Positions 47,641 to 59,800 of a DNA stretch of 64,000 nt are shown here, piece by piece; within the stretch, counting starts at the first letter, position 1, and each line of letters begins with the position of its first letter. A model generated the notes under the pieces. That model was not told the DNA's origin, searched no databases, and saw only the letters and a list, made by a program, of their open reading frames with translations. The DNA is taken from the NCBI GenBank assembly GCA_017506865.1, contig JAFCMP010000140.1, positions 62,001 to 126,000 on the forward strand, read 5' to 3'. Source of the DNA: Tribonema minus (taxonomy: Eukaryota > Sar > Xanthophyceae > Tribonematales > Tribonemataceae). The translations under genes and the position numbers were made by a program.

Positions 47641-50600
47641 AGGCGCGCGAGCAGCGCCGCGAGCTGGTCGCGCGCGGCGCCGGGCACGGGCGGCGCGGCG
47701 GCGGCGGCGGCAAGGCAGTGGCGCAGGAACTGCGCGAGCGCCGCGCGCGCGTCCTGGTCAAAGTGCGGGTGCAGCACCGCCGCCTGCACGCGCGTGTGCG
47801 CCAGCAGCCTGCGCATGGCCTGCACGTAGACGGCGCTGCACGAAAGGGGGGAAGGGGGGGGGGGGGGGGGGGGCAAGGGGGGCGGGGGGTCAGGCTGGGT
47901 GTGCCTCTGAACCTGTTGAGTTGGGGAACGGACGGTTGTGGGAGGATATGTGGAAGTATCACGGGGGGGAGCGATTTAGGTGGCGGGGTGGAGAGCAGGC
48001 AAGCAGGGGCGCGCAAGCAGAGCGGGAAACCAGCGCAGCGGCACGCAAGCCTGGCTGCGCATCAGTGAAAACAGGCGATATGCATCATCACACATGGGCC
48101 TGTAGCGTAAATGGAGAGACGGAGTAAAGAAGCGCGTGCGCGCGCCGGCGGGTGCCGGTGGACGCACGCTGATGTACGTGCACGTACGCTTTGGAAAGTG
48201 ACGCTTGGCAAAGTGGCGCAGCATGCTGGAATACAAATGCCAGGCACGTCAACGCAGTGCCACCTTCTGGCCTGTGCCGAGCGAGCGCCTCTACACGCCT
48301 TGCGTCCCGTGTCGGCATCGACATGCGCAGAGCTGACATCAGCGCTCAGACGCAACAGCACGTGACGCTTCCGCGCCTGCGGTCATTTCTCAATGCATCG
48401 CACTGCAATCGCCCGCGCGTACTCGGCGCCAGAATGCGGAGAAGGCAGATGCGACGGCGTTCGCTGCTCCGGCGGCGGCGCGCGCACCTGCGGGCCTGCT
48501 CTGCGTCCGGCCGCGTCAGCGCGCCGCGCACGACGGGGTGCTCGTCCCCGAAGCAGGGCTTCAAATTGCAGCAGATTAGACTCAAGGAATCACTCAGTTC
48601 TGAAGTCAATAGATCAGATGCGATGGCGCTTGCCGCATCCGAGGTGGTGGCGATGGCAGCACTTCCCCTAAGCAGGGCTCGAGATGGCAGCAGACTACAC
48701 GCGAGGGCATCATTTAGCTCTGACGTCAAGAAATCAGATGCGATGGCGCGCGCCGCTTCCTCAGCGGCGCCGGCGCCGGCGCCGGCGGTGGCGTACCTGT
48801 AGGGCTGGCCGGCGTCGCGCCGCGGCAGCGCGCCGCGCACGACCTCCGCCAGGAAGTAGCGCACGAGCGACAGGTCGAGGCGCGCGGGGCCGTCCAGGCC
48901 GTCCGCAAATTGCGCCAGCACGTGCACGACGTAGCCGCCGCGCATCATGTCCACCATGCGGTCCAGCACTTGCTGCGCGCGTGCAAAGGCGCGAGGGGGG
49001 GGGGGGGGCGGGGGGGGGCGGGGGGGAGCGCGGGGGGGGGGGGAGTGAATGAGCAGACCCACATGATGGAGACGAACGGGGGGCAGCGGATGAGGTGTCA
49101 TGGAGTGGGAAACGCCGTATCAAGATGCCATTAGCGTGCTGCCGCATTAAAAAGAATGAACAGCATGTGATGACCTTGTCCCGGCGGAACTCGTGCACTG
49201 GGCTTGTTCGCACCCTGAGCGAGCTTTTTTGAAACATTAACATCCAAACAAGAACACGTTTTGAGTGGTTGTCATTGAGACACTTTCGGGCCGGCACACG
49301 ACATGCAGAGTCCGTACAGCAAGCCTCAGAGACCATTCATCTGGGCTTCTTTGCGCCCTGAGCGAGAAGTAATAAGCAGTACATGTTGCCCCTCCATGCA
49401 TAATGTACCCGCTTGATCTTGATGGACGCCTCCACGCCGCCCTTCTCCTCGCGCCGGATGACGCGCAGCATGTCGCGCAGCAGGCCCTGCACGGTCGGCC
49501 GCTGCAGCGGGTGCCACTCGATGGCAATCTCGCACAGCTCCAGGAACAGCGGCGCCATGGTCAGGTAGAGCGCCGTGCCGGTGACCGCGGGGGTTGCCAC
49601 CTAGGGGGTGCCGCAAGGGGCAATGGCAGGGGGGGGATCTAACAAAGTTGCCCAAGACGTAATTAGGACGGGGGGGGGGGGGGGGCAATGTGACCAAGGT
49701 GCATAAGTCATGCAGTCCGTCATGGAGAGGCTGTGTGATGACAACAGGTGGGTCGTTTGAAGTAAAAGGTGCACCAGTGCTCAGCACTTAGCATCCTGCC
49801 GGTTCAAATAGCGTAACGGTGGGGGGAGAGGGAAGGGGGCGGGGGGGGGGGGTGTTGAGCCGTTGTGCTAGCACGGCCTATGTTACGATACGCGCCATTC
49901 ACAGCGTCACTGCAGTGAGGACAGCTTTACCAAGGTTGCTGATCTGCGCGATGTAATGCCCAGCATCCGCCGCACACCCTGCTCCAATTGCGAGATTGAG
50001 TGCTCCACGCTTTGTGACGCACTAGAGAGCAGTCAATTCCGCAATGCACCGGTGCCCGGCCCCCCGAAAGTGCACCAAGACGAAGGTGGAGGTCAAATCG
50101 AGCTTGGACAATCAGCAACTCTGGCGGAGGTGTGCTCACTACAGTGAGATCATGCGTGCGCGTGGTCAATGCCTGCTAGAAGAAGACATCAGCACATCTG
50201 CAGGCTGCGTGGACCACCGCAGAATGTGCACAACCGCAGTGCAAGCCATTCCGTCTGGCATCATGGGGCCAATGTGAGCACTGGAACCAGCACTGGCCGA
50301 AACGGCTGTTGTGTGCTTACTGGCTGAAGTCGTGTGTTCTGGGGCAGAACTGCCAACACAATTGAGCATTTCATGGTGGTGCAAACGCAACCGCAGCCGC
50401 CATTTATAATGTGATAACTTCAACTTCAAGCCAGCCTGCACTTCATGCACATGCTGACCTACACGACTCATCAGCGCAGTGCCATGGGGAGCAGAGGCGC
50501 GCGTCAAAGAGCAAGCCTTGTGATGCATGCCTGAATCCACTGCGAGCATCGCAGCTCCGTGTGCATCACTTTAAGTACACTAACAGGGGGGGGGGGGGGC

Positions 50601-53600
50601 ACTGCCGCTTACCTGAGACATTGCCCACGCCAGCGCTGCGGCAGATATGATGGGGAACTCCTTCACGTACGCCCTGGCGGCAGATGCGGCGGAAGCGTGC
50701 GTTGGCAGCGGTCATGACTGATAGACATAGAATTGTCATTCTGCTCTCACGAGCGCATGCGAAAGTGTGGCACCCCCACACTTACTGCAAGGCAGCAAGG
50801 TCTGTAATGTGGCATGCCTGTGTACCATGCGCGTCACGATGGGTCATCGTGTCATCAGCACGCAGGGACAAGCAGCCGAGCGCAGGCGCCTAGCGCAGAG
50901 CGCGCCGATACGACACTCGCAAGGTCACCCCGTGGTTATTGTCTGTGCGAACATGTGTTGAGGAATATGAAAGCTCTATAGCAGCTTTGTACTGGTGTCC
51001 ACCACGGTTGCGCAGCATTCGGTCATCCCATGCATATAAGTATATCCACACTTGACACGATCAAGTGGTGGTGAGCACCTGCTTCCATGTCAACGAGCTT
51101 TCAGAGCTGGCTAAATCAGATGAATTTAAAAAAGGCCACGCAGTCAGCGCCTACCCGAAAGATGGCGCGGCTCCTCAAATTCGGCTACTTCTCGCTAAAC
51201 ACGCCACAATCATGGCTCTCTCGGTCTCAGAGACGCGTCACCACAACACATCTTGAGCGCTGTCATCTCAGCGTCAGCGCTCCACGCGCGCGCACGCCCC
51301 CACCTGAGCTGCTCGCGCCCCTGCTGCGCGAAGCGCGAGTCGAGCGCGCACAGCTTGGCGGCGGAGTACACGGCGCGCGCCGTGCGCAGCGTCTCCGCCG
51401 CGCCGCACTCCGCCGTCGCGGCGAACGCAAGCAGCGCGCACGCGCCGCGCCGCACCTGCCGCAGGCGAGTAGCGCGCGCAGCTCTGGGTCGTTAATACAT
51501 TAAAAAAACAGCTGTGTCTGTACAGAAGGATGCGATGATGCACACGCGCGCGGGTGGCGGCGAGCGGGGAGGCGTCAGCGGCAGCAGCAGCAGCAGCAGC
51601 AGCAGCAGCGCGCGCCGTGCGCCGTCGCAGCGAACGCGAGGAGCTCGCAGGCGCCGCGCCACGCCTGCGCGCGCGCGTCGCGGGCGGGTAGTGAGCGTAG
51701 CTCTGGGTCGTTGGTACACACTCACATACTGCGTCTGTATACTTCAAGTAGAAGAATGTGATGATGCACACGCGCGCGCGCGCTGCCGTGCGTGGGCGGC
51801 GGTGAGCGGGGAGGCGGAGCAGCGGCGCACGCGCCGCGCCGCACCTGCGCGGCAGCAGCGGCACGCGCAGTGTGCGCTGAGCAGTGGCAGCGCTGCGCAG
51901 ACGGCATACAGCAATCAGCGCAGGGCGGGCACCGGCGCGTAGGCGAGATTAAGCGCAGTGTCAGAGAAGTCAGAGGGACGCCTCTTTGTCTACATCTTTG
52001 TAAGTCGGCAGCGTGAAGCTTGCTGCATGCATCGGGTCACACTTGCGCCGTAGCAACCAATGGCGCGCGCCAGGCACTGCGTTTGCTGCTGCCTCGTCGC
52101 AGCGGCCGGCACCCCCGTGCTGCGCGATGGGGGCATGGCGCGCGCCGCAGCGCCGCCGCCGCCGCGGCTACCTCCACACCAGCGGCACTATCAACCTTGG
52201 TCTCTGGTGGGCGAGCCCCGCACGCGACGACGGCCATACTTAATACCAGCACTACACATGCCGCTGCGCGTAGTGGTGCGGCGCCCCACGCACCTCTCTG
52301 TTGGGGCTACGGCGGCCCGAGCAGAAGACGCAGTCCACGAGCTCCTCCATGACGCGCGGGTAGCGCACGAGGTCGACGTCGGGCGCGCCGCCGCCGCCGG
52401 TCCACGCGCACTCCGCGGCGTCCGCGTCGCCGCCCAGCCACTCCTGGCGTGCGCAGCGGCGGCAGAGACGGCGGCAGCAGGGTGCGGTCGTGAGCACGAG
52501 CGCCGTCATCGGTTGCACGCGCTTGCGCATTCTACTTCAGAAATTGAAGTTTGTGAGGCAGTGCCGCTGCCGCCGGCATCAAGCCCGTGTGCACCGCGCC
52601 GCGACTGAGACTCCCGCCCATGCATGGCTTGCGTGCGCCGGCGGCAACGGCGCACGAGCGCCCTGTTGCCCACCGCGCGCAGGTGCAAGCGCGCACGCAC
52701 ATTCGCCAGCGACGCTGCATCCGCCAGAGACGCATGCTGCGCTTGCTGCTGCTGGCGTACTGCGCGGGCTCTGGCCGGCATGATCCCCGCCAGTCACACC
52801 GCAACAAACTGAGCGGGTTAATGTCATGCATGATAGCTCGTCAACTGAACGGTGCACACGAGAAGAGCAGAACTGCCTTCAGCCTGAGCAGCATTGCCTT
52901 CAGCCTGCAACTGCCTGTACACCCATAGGGAGCTGTGCATGCCGTGCTGAAAGTGCTTGCTGCCGCACTGTTGCAGCGTGCCTCGCCGCACCGCAGCTTC
53001 ACAAGCTCCCGTCGACGCCGCACAATGAACAGCAGTAGCACGCATGCACGATGGCTTCTGACTTGACATGGCCAATCAGCTGCAGGGTGTAGTGGTGCGG
53101 CCAGCAGCTGTGCGACCTGCCAAGAAAAAGCAGCATTGCCAGCCGTGTGCGCAAAGCTGCGTCACGAGAGGTTGAGACATGTGCATGCCCAAGCACGGCC
53201 CTGCATCACTCTCAACCAGTCCAGCAAGCGCAGCAGCAGCAGCAGCGGCGGCGGCCCGCGCGCGCACGCACCATGAGCGGCTCCATGTGGAAGCAGCGCG
53301 CCAGCGTCAGCACCGCGTCTGCGGGCACCGCGGGCAGGTGCCGCCGCGTCGCGTACTCCATGATCGCCATCGCCGCGCGCCGCGCATCCGCCCACCGCTC
53401 GTGCAGCAGCCCAGCAGCACCGCCGCCCCCTGCAGCGCCGCTGCCAGCGCCATTGCTGCCGCTGCCGCCGACTGCACTGGTACCATTGGCAGCGCCGCCA
53501 CCGTCACCGCCGCCCTGCGTGCCGCCGCCGCCGCCGCCATCGCCGCCGTGCCCGCCGCCCAGCAGGAAGACGGCGTCGCCGCCGGCAGAGTCGCGCTCGT

Positions 53601-56600
53601 GCGTGAGCGCGTAGCCCGCGAGCTCCTGGCGCAGGCGGCGGAACTTGCGCGCACACAGCGCCGACAGGCGGCGGCACGCATCTGTCGGCGCCGCTGCCGC
53701 TGCGTCGCCGGGCGGCGCGGCGGCAGCGGCGGCGGCGGCGCGCGCCTCGAGGCGGCGCAGCGCCTCCTGGCTGAATGCAAACATGTAATCGGTGGCGCAG
53801 CAGAGGCGCCGTAGGCTCGGCAGCAGCGCCACCAGGAGTTGCGTGCTGTCCGCGGTCGGCACCTGAGGTGCCACGCGGGGGAAGGGAAATTGTAGGGGGG
53901 GGCATTCGGGTGGGGGGGCTGGGGGGGGGGGTACTGACGGCGGTGAGTGGAGAGCACGCTGAGACACCCATTCCTTCACACTCTATGATATGCTTCCGCC
54001 GCTCGGTAGTGCCCTGTGCTGTGGCAAAATGGCACTGTGCGCAGGCCGACAGCGCCTGCTGCTGCATGTCGCGTTCAAAGGAGTTTGACCCGGCACAGGC
54101 GTTCGGATATGTTGCTGCGTCTTGTCGCTGCAGACTCGCGACTGAGACTTGAGTGGCAGCGATCAGCATGGGTTGTGAGGCAGCGCGCAGGCCAACGAAG
54201 GCATCTGCGTGCCCACCCAAGAGACGGTCACGCAGCAGCGCATCGGAGCCAGCGACAGCGACAGCCGTCGCACTGTCGCAGATGCAGCATACGCACAGCG
54301 CGCCCGCATATATGCTGCCCAAGCAGTGCTTGTGCTTATGAATGCCAGGATGGCAAGTAGCCCGGCCTGCCACCTGCCACATGAGTCTGCTGTGGCACAG
54401 CGCAAGCACCCGCTGTGGCTTTGCAGCTACGCAAGCAATCCACTCGCATTGTCAGCCGCCTGCGCCTCGCACGCTGCCCCCCTTCGCCCCATGCGCTTGC
54501 CACCGCCAACCCCCCCCTGACCTTCCCTCCAAGATCGCCGCCGCCTGCCTGTCTTGCCTCGCGCCGCTCACCTGCCCGAGCGTATGCTGCAGCGTCGCGG
54601 CGAACACCTCGAAGATGTCCGCGACCTCCACCGCGCCCGCGATCTCGCCGTGGAACCCCGCGGCGCTGAGCCGGCGCAGCAGGTGCCGCAGCAGCGCCGA
54701 CTCGCGGTGCGCGTTGAAGAGGCGCACGACCGCCGCGCGCGCGCGCGGCGCGCGCAGCAGCGCCGGCATGAGCGACCTGTTGAGCCGCGCGAAGTCGGCG
54801 TCCGAGTCGAGCAGCGCGTCTGCGCGCGCGACGTCGAACGCGTCCGCCAGCGCGCGCTCCACAATGCCGGAGACGATGGCGTCCGGGTCGTCGCCGCCGC
54901 CGCCGCCGCCGCCGCCGCTGCCGCCGTTGGCGATCGCGTCAGCGGTGTCGTCGTCGGCCGACGCTGCAGATATGCGCATGAGGGGGGGGGGGTTGAAGGA
55001 TATTGTTGAGAGTGCACGTGCCTGTGAGCACTGTCACGTGAAGCAGCGCTCTGGCTGCAGTGGGTCGCCACATGGCGACTGATGCTAGAAAGGACAGCTA
55101 CCGTGACTGACCGGCATACCTCCCACTCCTGCTGCGGCTGCTGCCACTGCTGGCTATCATTCCGCGAGCAGCATCGCCGTGGATGACTGGCGCGACGCGC
55201 ATGTGCAAAGTGAGCAGTGCTCAGCAGCGGTGACACGGCGTGACAAGGTGACCGGACGCAATGGGGCTACTCTGCTGAACGCGTGCGCGGTGACGCACCC
55301 ATGTTGCCGTCGTCGCCGCCTTCCACGGACCGCAGCCAGTCCGACGCCAGCGCCGCGTACTGCGCGTACCCGACGTAGCTGTTGAGCAGCAGGCCGTACG
55401 CCCTGTTCGACGCGGCGCGCTGCGCGACGCGCCCGGCGTCGCTGCGCGTCGCCGCCGCAGCCGCAGCAGCGCCGCCGCCCTCTGCCGCAGCGGCGGCAGC
55501 GGCTTCCGCCGCCTGCTCCAGCTCCGCGACGTTGAGCGCCGCCGCGGCGTAGCGCTGCACGCGGTCGTACGCGCGCGGGTCCATGACGGCGTCCGGCGCC
55601 TTGAGCTCCGCCTCCAGCCGCCGCATCTCCGCGCGCCACGACTCGAGCGTGCGCGCCGGGCGCTTCGCCTTCTTCGCCGCGGGGGGGGCGGCGGCGGCGC
55701 CGCCGCCGCCTGCGTCGGACGGCGCGGCCGCCTCGCGCGCGCGCTTGTGCGGCGTGGGCGCTGCTGCCGCCGCCGCCGCCGCCGTCGCCGCGTCTGTCGC
55801 GCCTGCAGCTGGGGACGGCTGAGGCGGCGCCGCATCTGCGGCGGCGAACGCGTCGCCTGATGCCGACCTCGCGCGGGCCCGCGCGCTGCTGCTGCCGCCG
55901 TCGTCGCCGTACCTCGCGATCGCCGGCGGCGGCGCCAGCAGCTGCGACGGCGGCACAACGTAATCACCGTCAGCCGCCGCCGCTGCAACCGTCGGCGAGG
56001 ACGGCGGCGACACGGCGCCGGCGTCCGCCTCCGCAACGGCGGCGGCGTCCTGCGCCTCGCGCCACTGGCGCAGCTCCTCCGGCATCGTCGCGACGGTTTC
56101 GTCCGTGATGGAGTGGACCCAGTAGGGCGCCTTGCCGGGCTGCGCGACCTCTATCCATGGCGGGCCCTCCAGCTCGTCCGCCTCCGCATCAAACCCCCCG
56201 AAGTCGCTGCCCTCGCCGTCGTCCATGGGGGAGGGGGAGCCCTCGTAGTCCGCCGCGGTATCGGCGGCGGCGGCGGCTGCCCACTGCTCGGCTGCGTCGC
56301 CTTCATCTGCAGCTTCGTCTGCGAGCGGGCTTGCTGGCGGCTGATACTCATCTTCGGGCGCCGCTGGAGATGGGGTCCGCTGCGCAAATGGCTGCTCGGC
56401 GTCCTCAGCTGCAGGCTCCGCTGAGGGTTGCTGTTGAGAGGCTGTGACTGCTGCATCCTCCTCGAACTCGGGCGGCGCCGTCCACACAGTCTCACCGGAT
56501 CCGGTGTTGTAGAAGTAGTACTGCGACGATGACTCGTCCCAGTAGCTTGTCCAGTCCCCTTGCACTTTGCCATCTCGAAGGCCAGGTGCATCGCCAGAGT

Positions 56601-56607
56601 CATCCAT
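47628..56607 (-). CDS. NELFCD: NELF-C/D (TH1) with N-terminal WW-domain extension, 9 exons
   Basis: Exons on minus: 56607-55299, 54963-54572, 53862-53269, 52443-52294, 51455-51304, 50673-50613, 49600-49409, 48972-48797, 47835-47628. Phases agree throughout (3234 nt, 1077 aa; human about 590). From residue 339 it follows the family: VMDPRAYDRVQRY, YVGYAQYAALASDWLRS, LSAAGFHGEIAGAVEVADIF, DVDLVRYPRVMEELVDCVF, AYVKEFPIISAAALAWAM, VLDRMVDMMRGGYVVHVL, LDLSLVRYFLAEVV. NELF-C/D is a subunit of the negative elongation factor that holds paused RNA polymerase II near promoters. The N-terminus is unusual: a good WW domain at about 17-50 (Trp19, YYFYN, Trp42, Pro45) and a degenerate second one near 150-180 (Trp151, YWVHS), followed by acidic and Ala/Pro linkers and a basic run AAKKAKRPAR. 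A short exon between 3 and 4 may be missed, since that segment is compact. Confidence 0.92.
48480..48845. repeat. duplicated donor edge of NELF-C/D exon 8 with open intervening frame
   Basis: The end of exon 8 (VVRGALPRRDAGQPYR, donor at 48796) recurs as VVRGALTRPDAEQARR with a donor at 48487. The frame between them is open, and both donors are in phase 2. The intervening 309 nt holds two further units (AIASDFLTSELNDAL and AIASDLLTSELSDSL). Confidence 0.8.
51304..51870. repeat. tandem copies of the acceptor edge of NELF-C/D exon 5
   Basis: The acceptor-side end of exon 5 (plus-strand about 51400-51480) recurs at about 51620-51720 and 51820-51870. Each copy shares GCGCCGCGCC and, in the intron part, GTGATGATGCACACGCGCGCG or GCGATGATGCACACGCGCGC, and AGCTCTGGGTCGTT. 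The period is about 190-230 bp. Confidence 0.8.
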
Positions 56608-56837
56608 GCCTGCTGTGTACGATGATATAGCAGATTACACCAGTGACTGCGTGTTATTGAATTGCAGCTCCAAAACCTGGGCTGCTGCAATTGCAATGAG
56701 GTCTATCTGTCAGGCTGCAGATGCCCTGGAAACGCAGTCTTGCAGCAAAATACGTAGGATCCTGCCACACAACGGCGAGTCTAAGGTTGAAGTGTTTGTG
56801 GATCTTCCTCTGCGACCTGAGGCACTACACGCGCAGT
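56608..56837. promoter_or_regulatory. shared divergent promoter of NELF-C/D and PPWD1
   Basis: Only 230 bp separate the two start codons on opposite strands, so promoters and both 5' UTRs must share this space. It is markedly less GC-rich than the flanking exons. TGAATTGCAGCTCC and TGCAATTGCAATGA strings are visible, but I do not recognise a TATA box or known factor site. Confidence 0.6.
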
Positions 56838-59800
56838 ATGGCGGGCAAGCGGCAGCTGGAGGAGGCAGCAGAAGCAGATGCTGACAAAGGGGACGACTCT
56901 GACAGCAGCAGCAGCGAGGATGACTTTGGTCCAAGGCCTGCGGCTGCACCAGCAGCCGAGAAGGCGGAAGCAGCAGCTGTGACTGTCCAGCAGGCAAAGA
57001 AAAAGAAGCGTGTGCTGCAGCACGAGAAGGTAAGCAGTGACGAGGCTTCATTTTTGCCATAACTATCACTCCTCATGGTGGTATTGGTGCTGCCTGTGGC
57101 CGGTGGACAAGCCATGCCGTCTGGGCTGCGACCGTGGCATGCAATCAGACCCATGCATTCAGGGTTTGACAGCGATCTAAGACGTCAACTGCAGCAGCAA
57201 CTGAGATCGCAGCACTTTGCTTTGCATTTGCAGACTTTGCACATGTTCAGTTTTAGCATGAACTGCTGGATGGCTCTGAAATCATGCGACATTCAATATA
57301 GCGGCCTTGCTATCACAATTTGCTGCGCTGGAGACTCAAAACTCGTGCGCACCTGCAAGTTGCACTACTGTCTGGCCCACGCTCTTGGTAATAATCTACA
57401 AGAATCTTTCTTGGCGAGTAAGGCGGTGACTTGCCACAGAAGGTTGCGCGCTGCATGCAGCCAGTGGATTTGCATGCACGCCCATCAAGAGCCATTTACG
57501 ATGTCTGTTGTCATCTAACGCGCGTGACAGTCCCATATCACTTCATCATGTGCATTCTATTCTGCTGCTGTGCAGTCCCATCTTTTGCCATGGAAGTCTC
57601 GGTCATTTGCTCGGGTCCATTTCCTGGCACAAAGTGCAGAGCAGCAGCAGAGGCGCTGATGGCATAAAGTGCTTGCATTGCAAGCTACAGCAGTGCAAAG
57701 CTGGCAGTACGGAGTCCGGTTCTTCACTTCATTTGAAAAGTGGTTCACATTGAAAGACTCAAAGCAAAGGCGGCGTGAAGCACGACAAGGTGTCGGTGCC
57801 GCCACCGTCCGCCTTGCGTTGCTCACATCTGTCGCTCATTGTTGCTGGCGGTCCCTCGCGTCTGCAGCCAAGTCATTTAACCGTCCCACATCCGCCATCA
57901 GCTACATACGTGTGCACATGCTGTTGCCTGCACAGCAGCGATCAAAATCAGCTCGCAACACCTGCAGCGTTCAGCAATACGCCCCGTCATCAGCATTGTC
58001 CCTCTCAACGTCTGCTCCCCCCCCCCCCTTTCCCCCCCCAGGAGTACCTCCGCAACCTCCCGTGCGCCGCCATGTACGAGCGCAGCTACATGCACCGCGA
58101 CACGGTCACGCACGCCGTGCTCACGCCGTGCGGCACGGACTTCCTCGTGACGGCGTCCGCGGACGGCCACGTCAAGTTCTGGCGCAAGATGCCGGAGGGC
58201 GTGGAGTTCGTCAAGCACTACCGCGCGCACCTCGGCGCGATAGTCGCGCTCGCCGCGTCCGCCGACGGCGCGCGCGTCCTCACCGCCGGCGCCGCGGACC
58301 GCGCGCTCAAGTTCTTCGACGTCGCGGGCTTCGACATGACGTCGATGCGCGCGCTGGAGTACACCCCCGGGTGCGCGGCGTGGGTGCACGCGCGCGGCCG
58401 CCGCGCGCGCGCGCCGCCGTCGCCGACGCCGACTCCCCGCTCATCCGCGTGTACTTGGCGGACGGCGGCGGCGGCGATGGCGACGCGCCGACGCACGTCG
58501 TGGACCTGCACGCCGCGCCCGTGCGCTGCATCGCGCTCAACGAGCCGCTGGGCACGGTCGTCAGCGCGGACGCGCGCGGCGGGCTCGAGTACTGGGGCGC
58601 GGAGGACTGCGGCGCGCCGCCCAAGGGGGCCGTGGCGTTCTCGTACAAGGTGCGCGCGGCGCGGGGGGGGGAGGGGGGGGGACGGGACGCGTTGTGTCGG
58701 GGGGGGCGGGGGGGGGGTCATGGGGGGGCGTCCGGCGTAGCAATTCCTTCTTGCAGCGTGCACGCCGCAGTGTTCGCCTAGAGATGATGATGGGAGTGTG
58801 AAATGCAATGGTTGCTTTGGGGGAGGGGGTCTGCTGGTCGGCGCATGGCCATTGTCGGGAGGCGGCGCGATGCAAAGGAGCGGGGCACGCTAGCGGGCAC
58901 TCAGTTATGCCCGGTGAGGTTGCCGTTAGCACGACGCAGCGCACTGAGGCATGGATGGCACAGTTCGCCTCAAATTTCATTCGTCGTCCACTGGCGGGGT
59001 GAAACGACTCTCTTGCAACAACTTCAAGCTGGACTTAAGCCGGTCGAATCTGGCGCCAGGATCTTCACTCGCACAGCGTCTCAGAGGCCGCCATGAACCC
59101 CCCTGCACTGATGCGCGTGACTGCGCACTGTACTTGGCGCAAGGCTGCCCAACGAGCGCTGCTGCCGCACGGAGCTCGCGCGACAGCTGCCCAACCCTCA
59201 ACCTAAACCGACGTAACCCTACCCTGCCAAATCGAGCGCGTGCAACTGTCACCTGAGCACTGCAGCCGCGCCGAGCTTGCGCAAAAGGCCGCCCAACCCT
59301 CAATTCAACCCCGCTTGAACCCTGACCTGCCAAACTGAACGCATGCAACTGTCACATAAACACGGTTATCGGTTGAAGGCATTGGCGGCCAACCATACCT
59401 CTCAGCTAGAGCTCTACGATCTTTTGATTCGTCTCTATAAACCCTAGCCTGACCCTACCCCCTCGCCCGCGCGCGCGCGCGCTTGCGCAGGTGGAGACGG
59501 ACCTGTACGCGCTGGCCAAGGCCGGCACGCAGCCGTGCCACATCGCGCTGAGCCCGGACGGCGCGTCCATGGCGGTGCTCGCGCGCGACAAGGTCGTGCG
59601 CGTCTTCGACTTCCGCCGCGGCAAGCTGCGGCGCGCGTTCGACGAGAGCCTCAAGGCAAGCGAGAGCGGGCGCGCGCGCTGTGTCGGAGACGATTGGGCG
59701 GCGGGGGATGGGGGGTGGCCTTTGGGTTGGTGTTAGTGCGCACGTGCGCGGTCGGTCAGCGGCGGTTGCACGCGCGGGGGAGGGGTGCCGGCGGCCTTTG

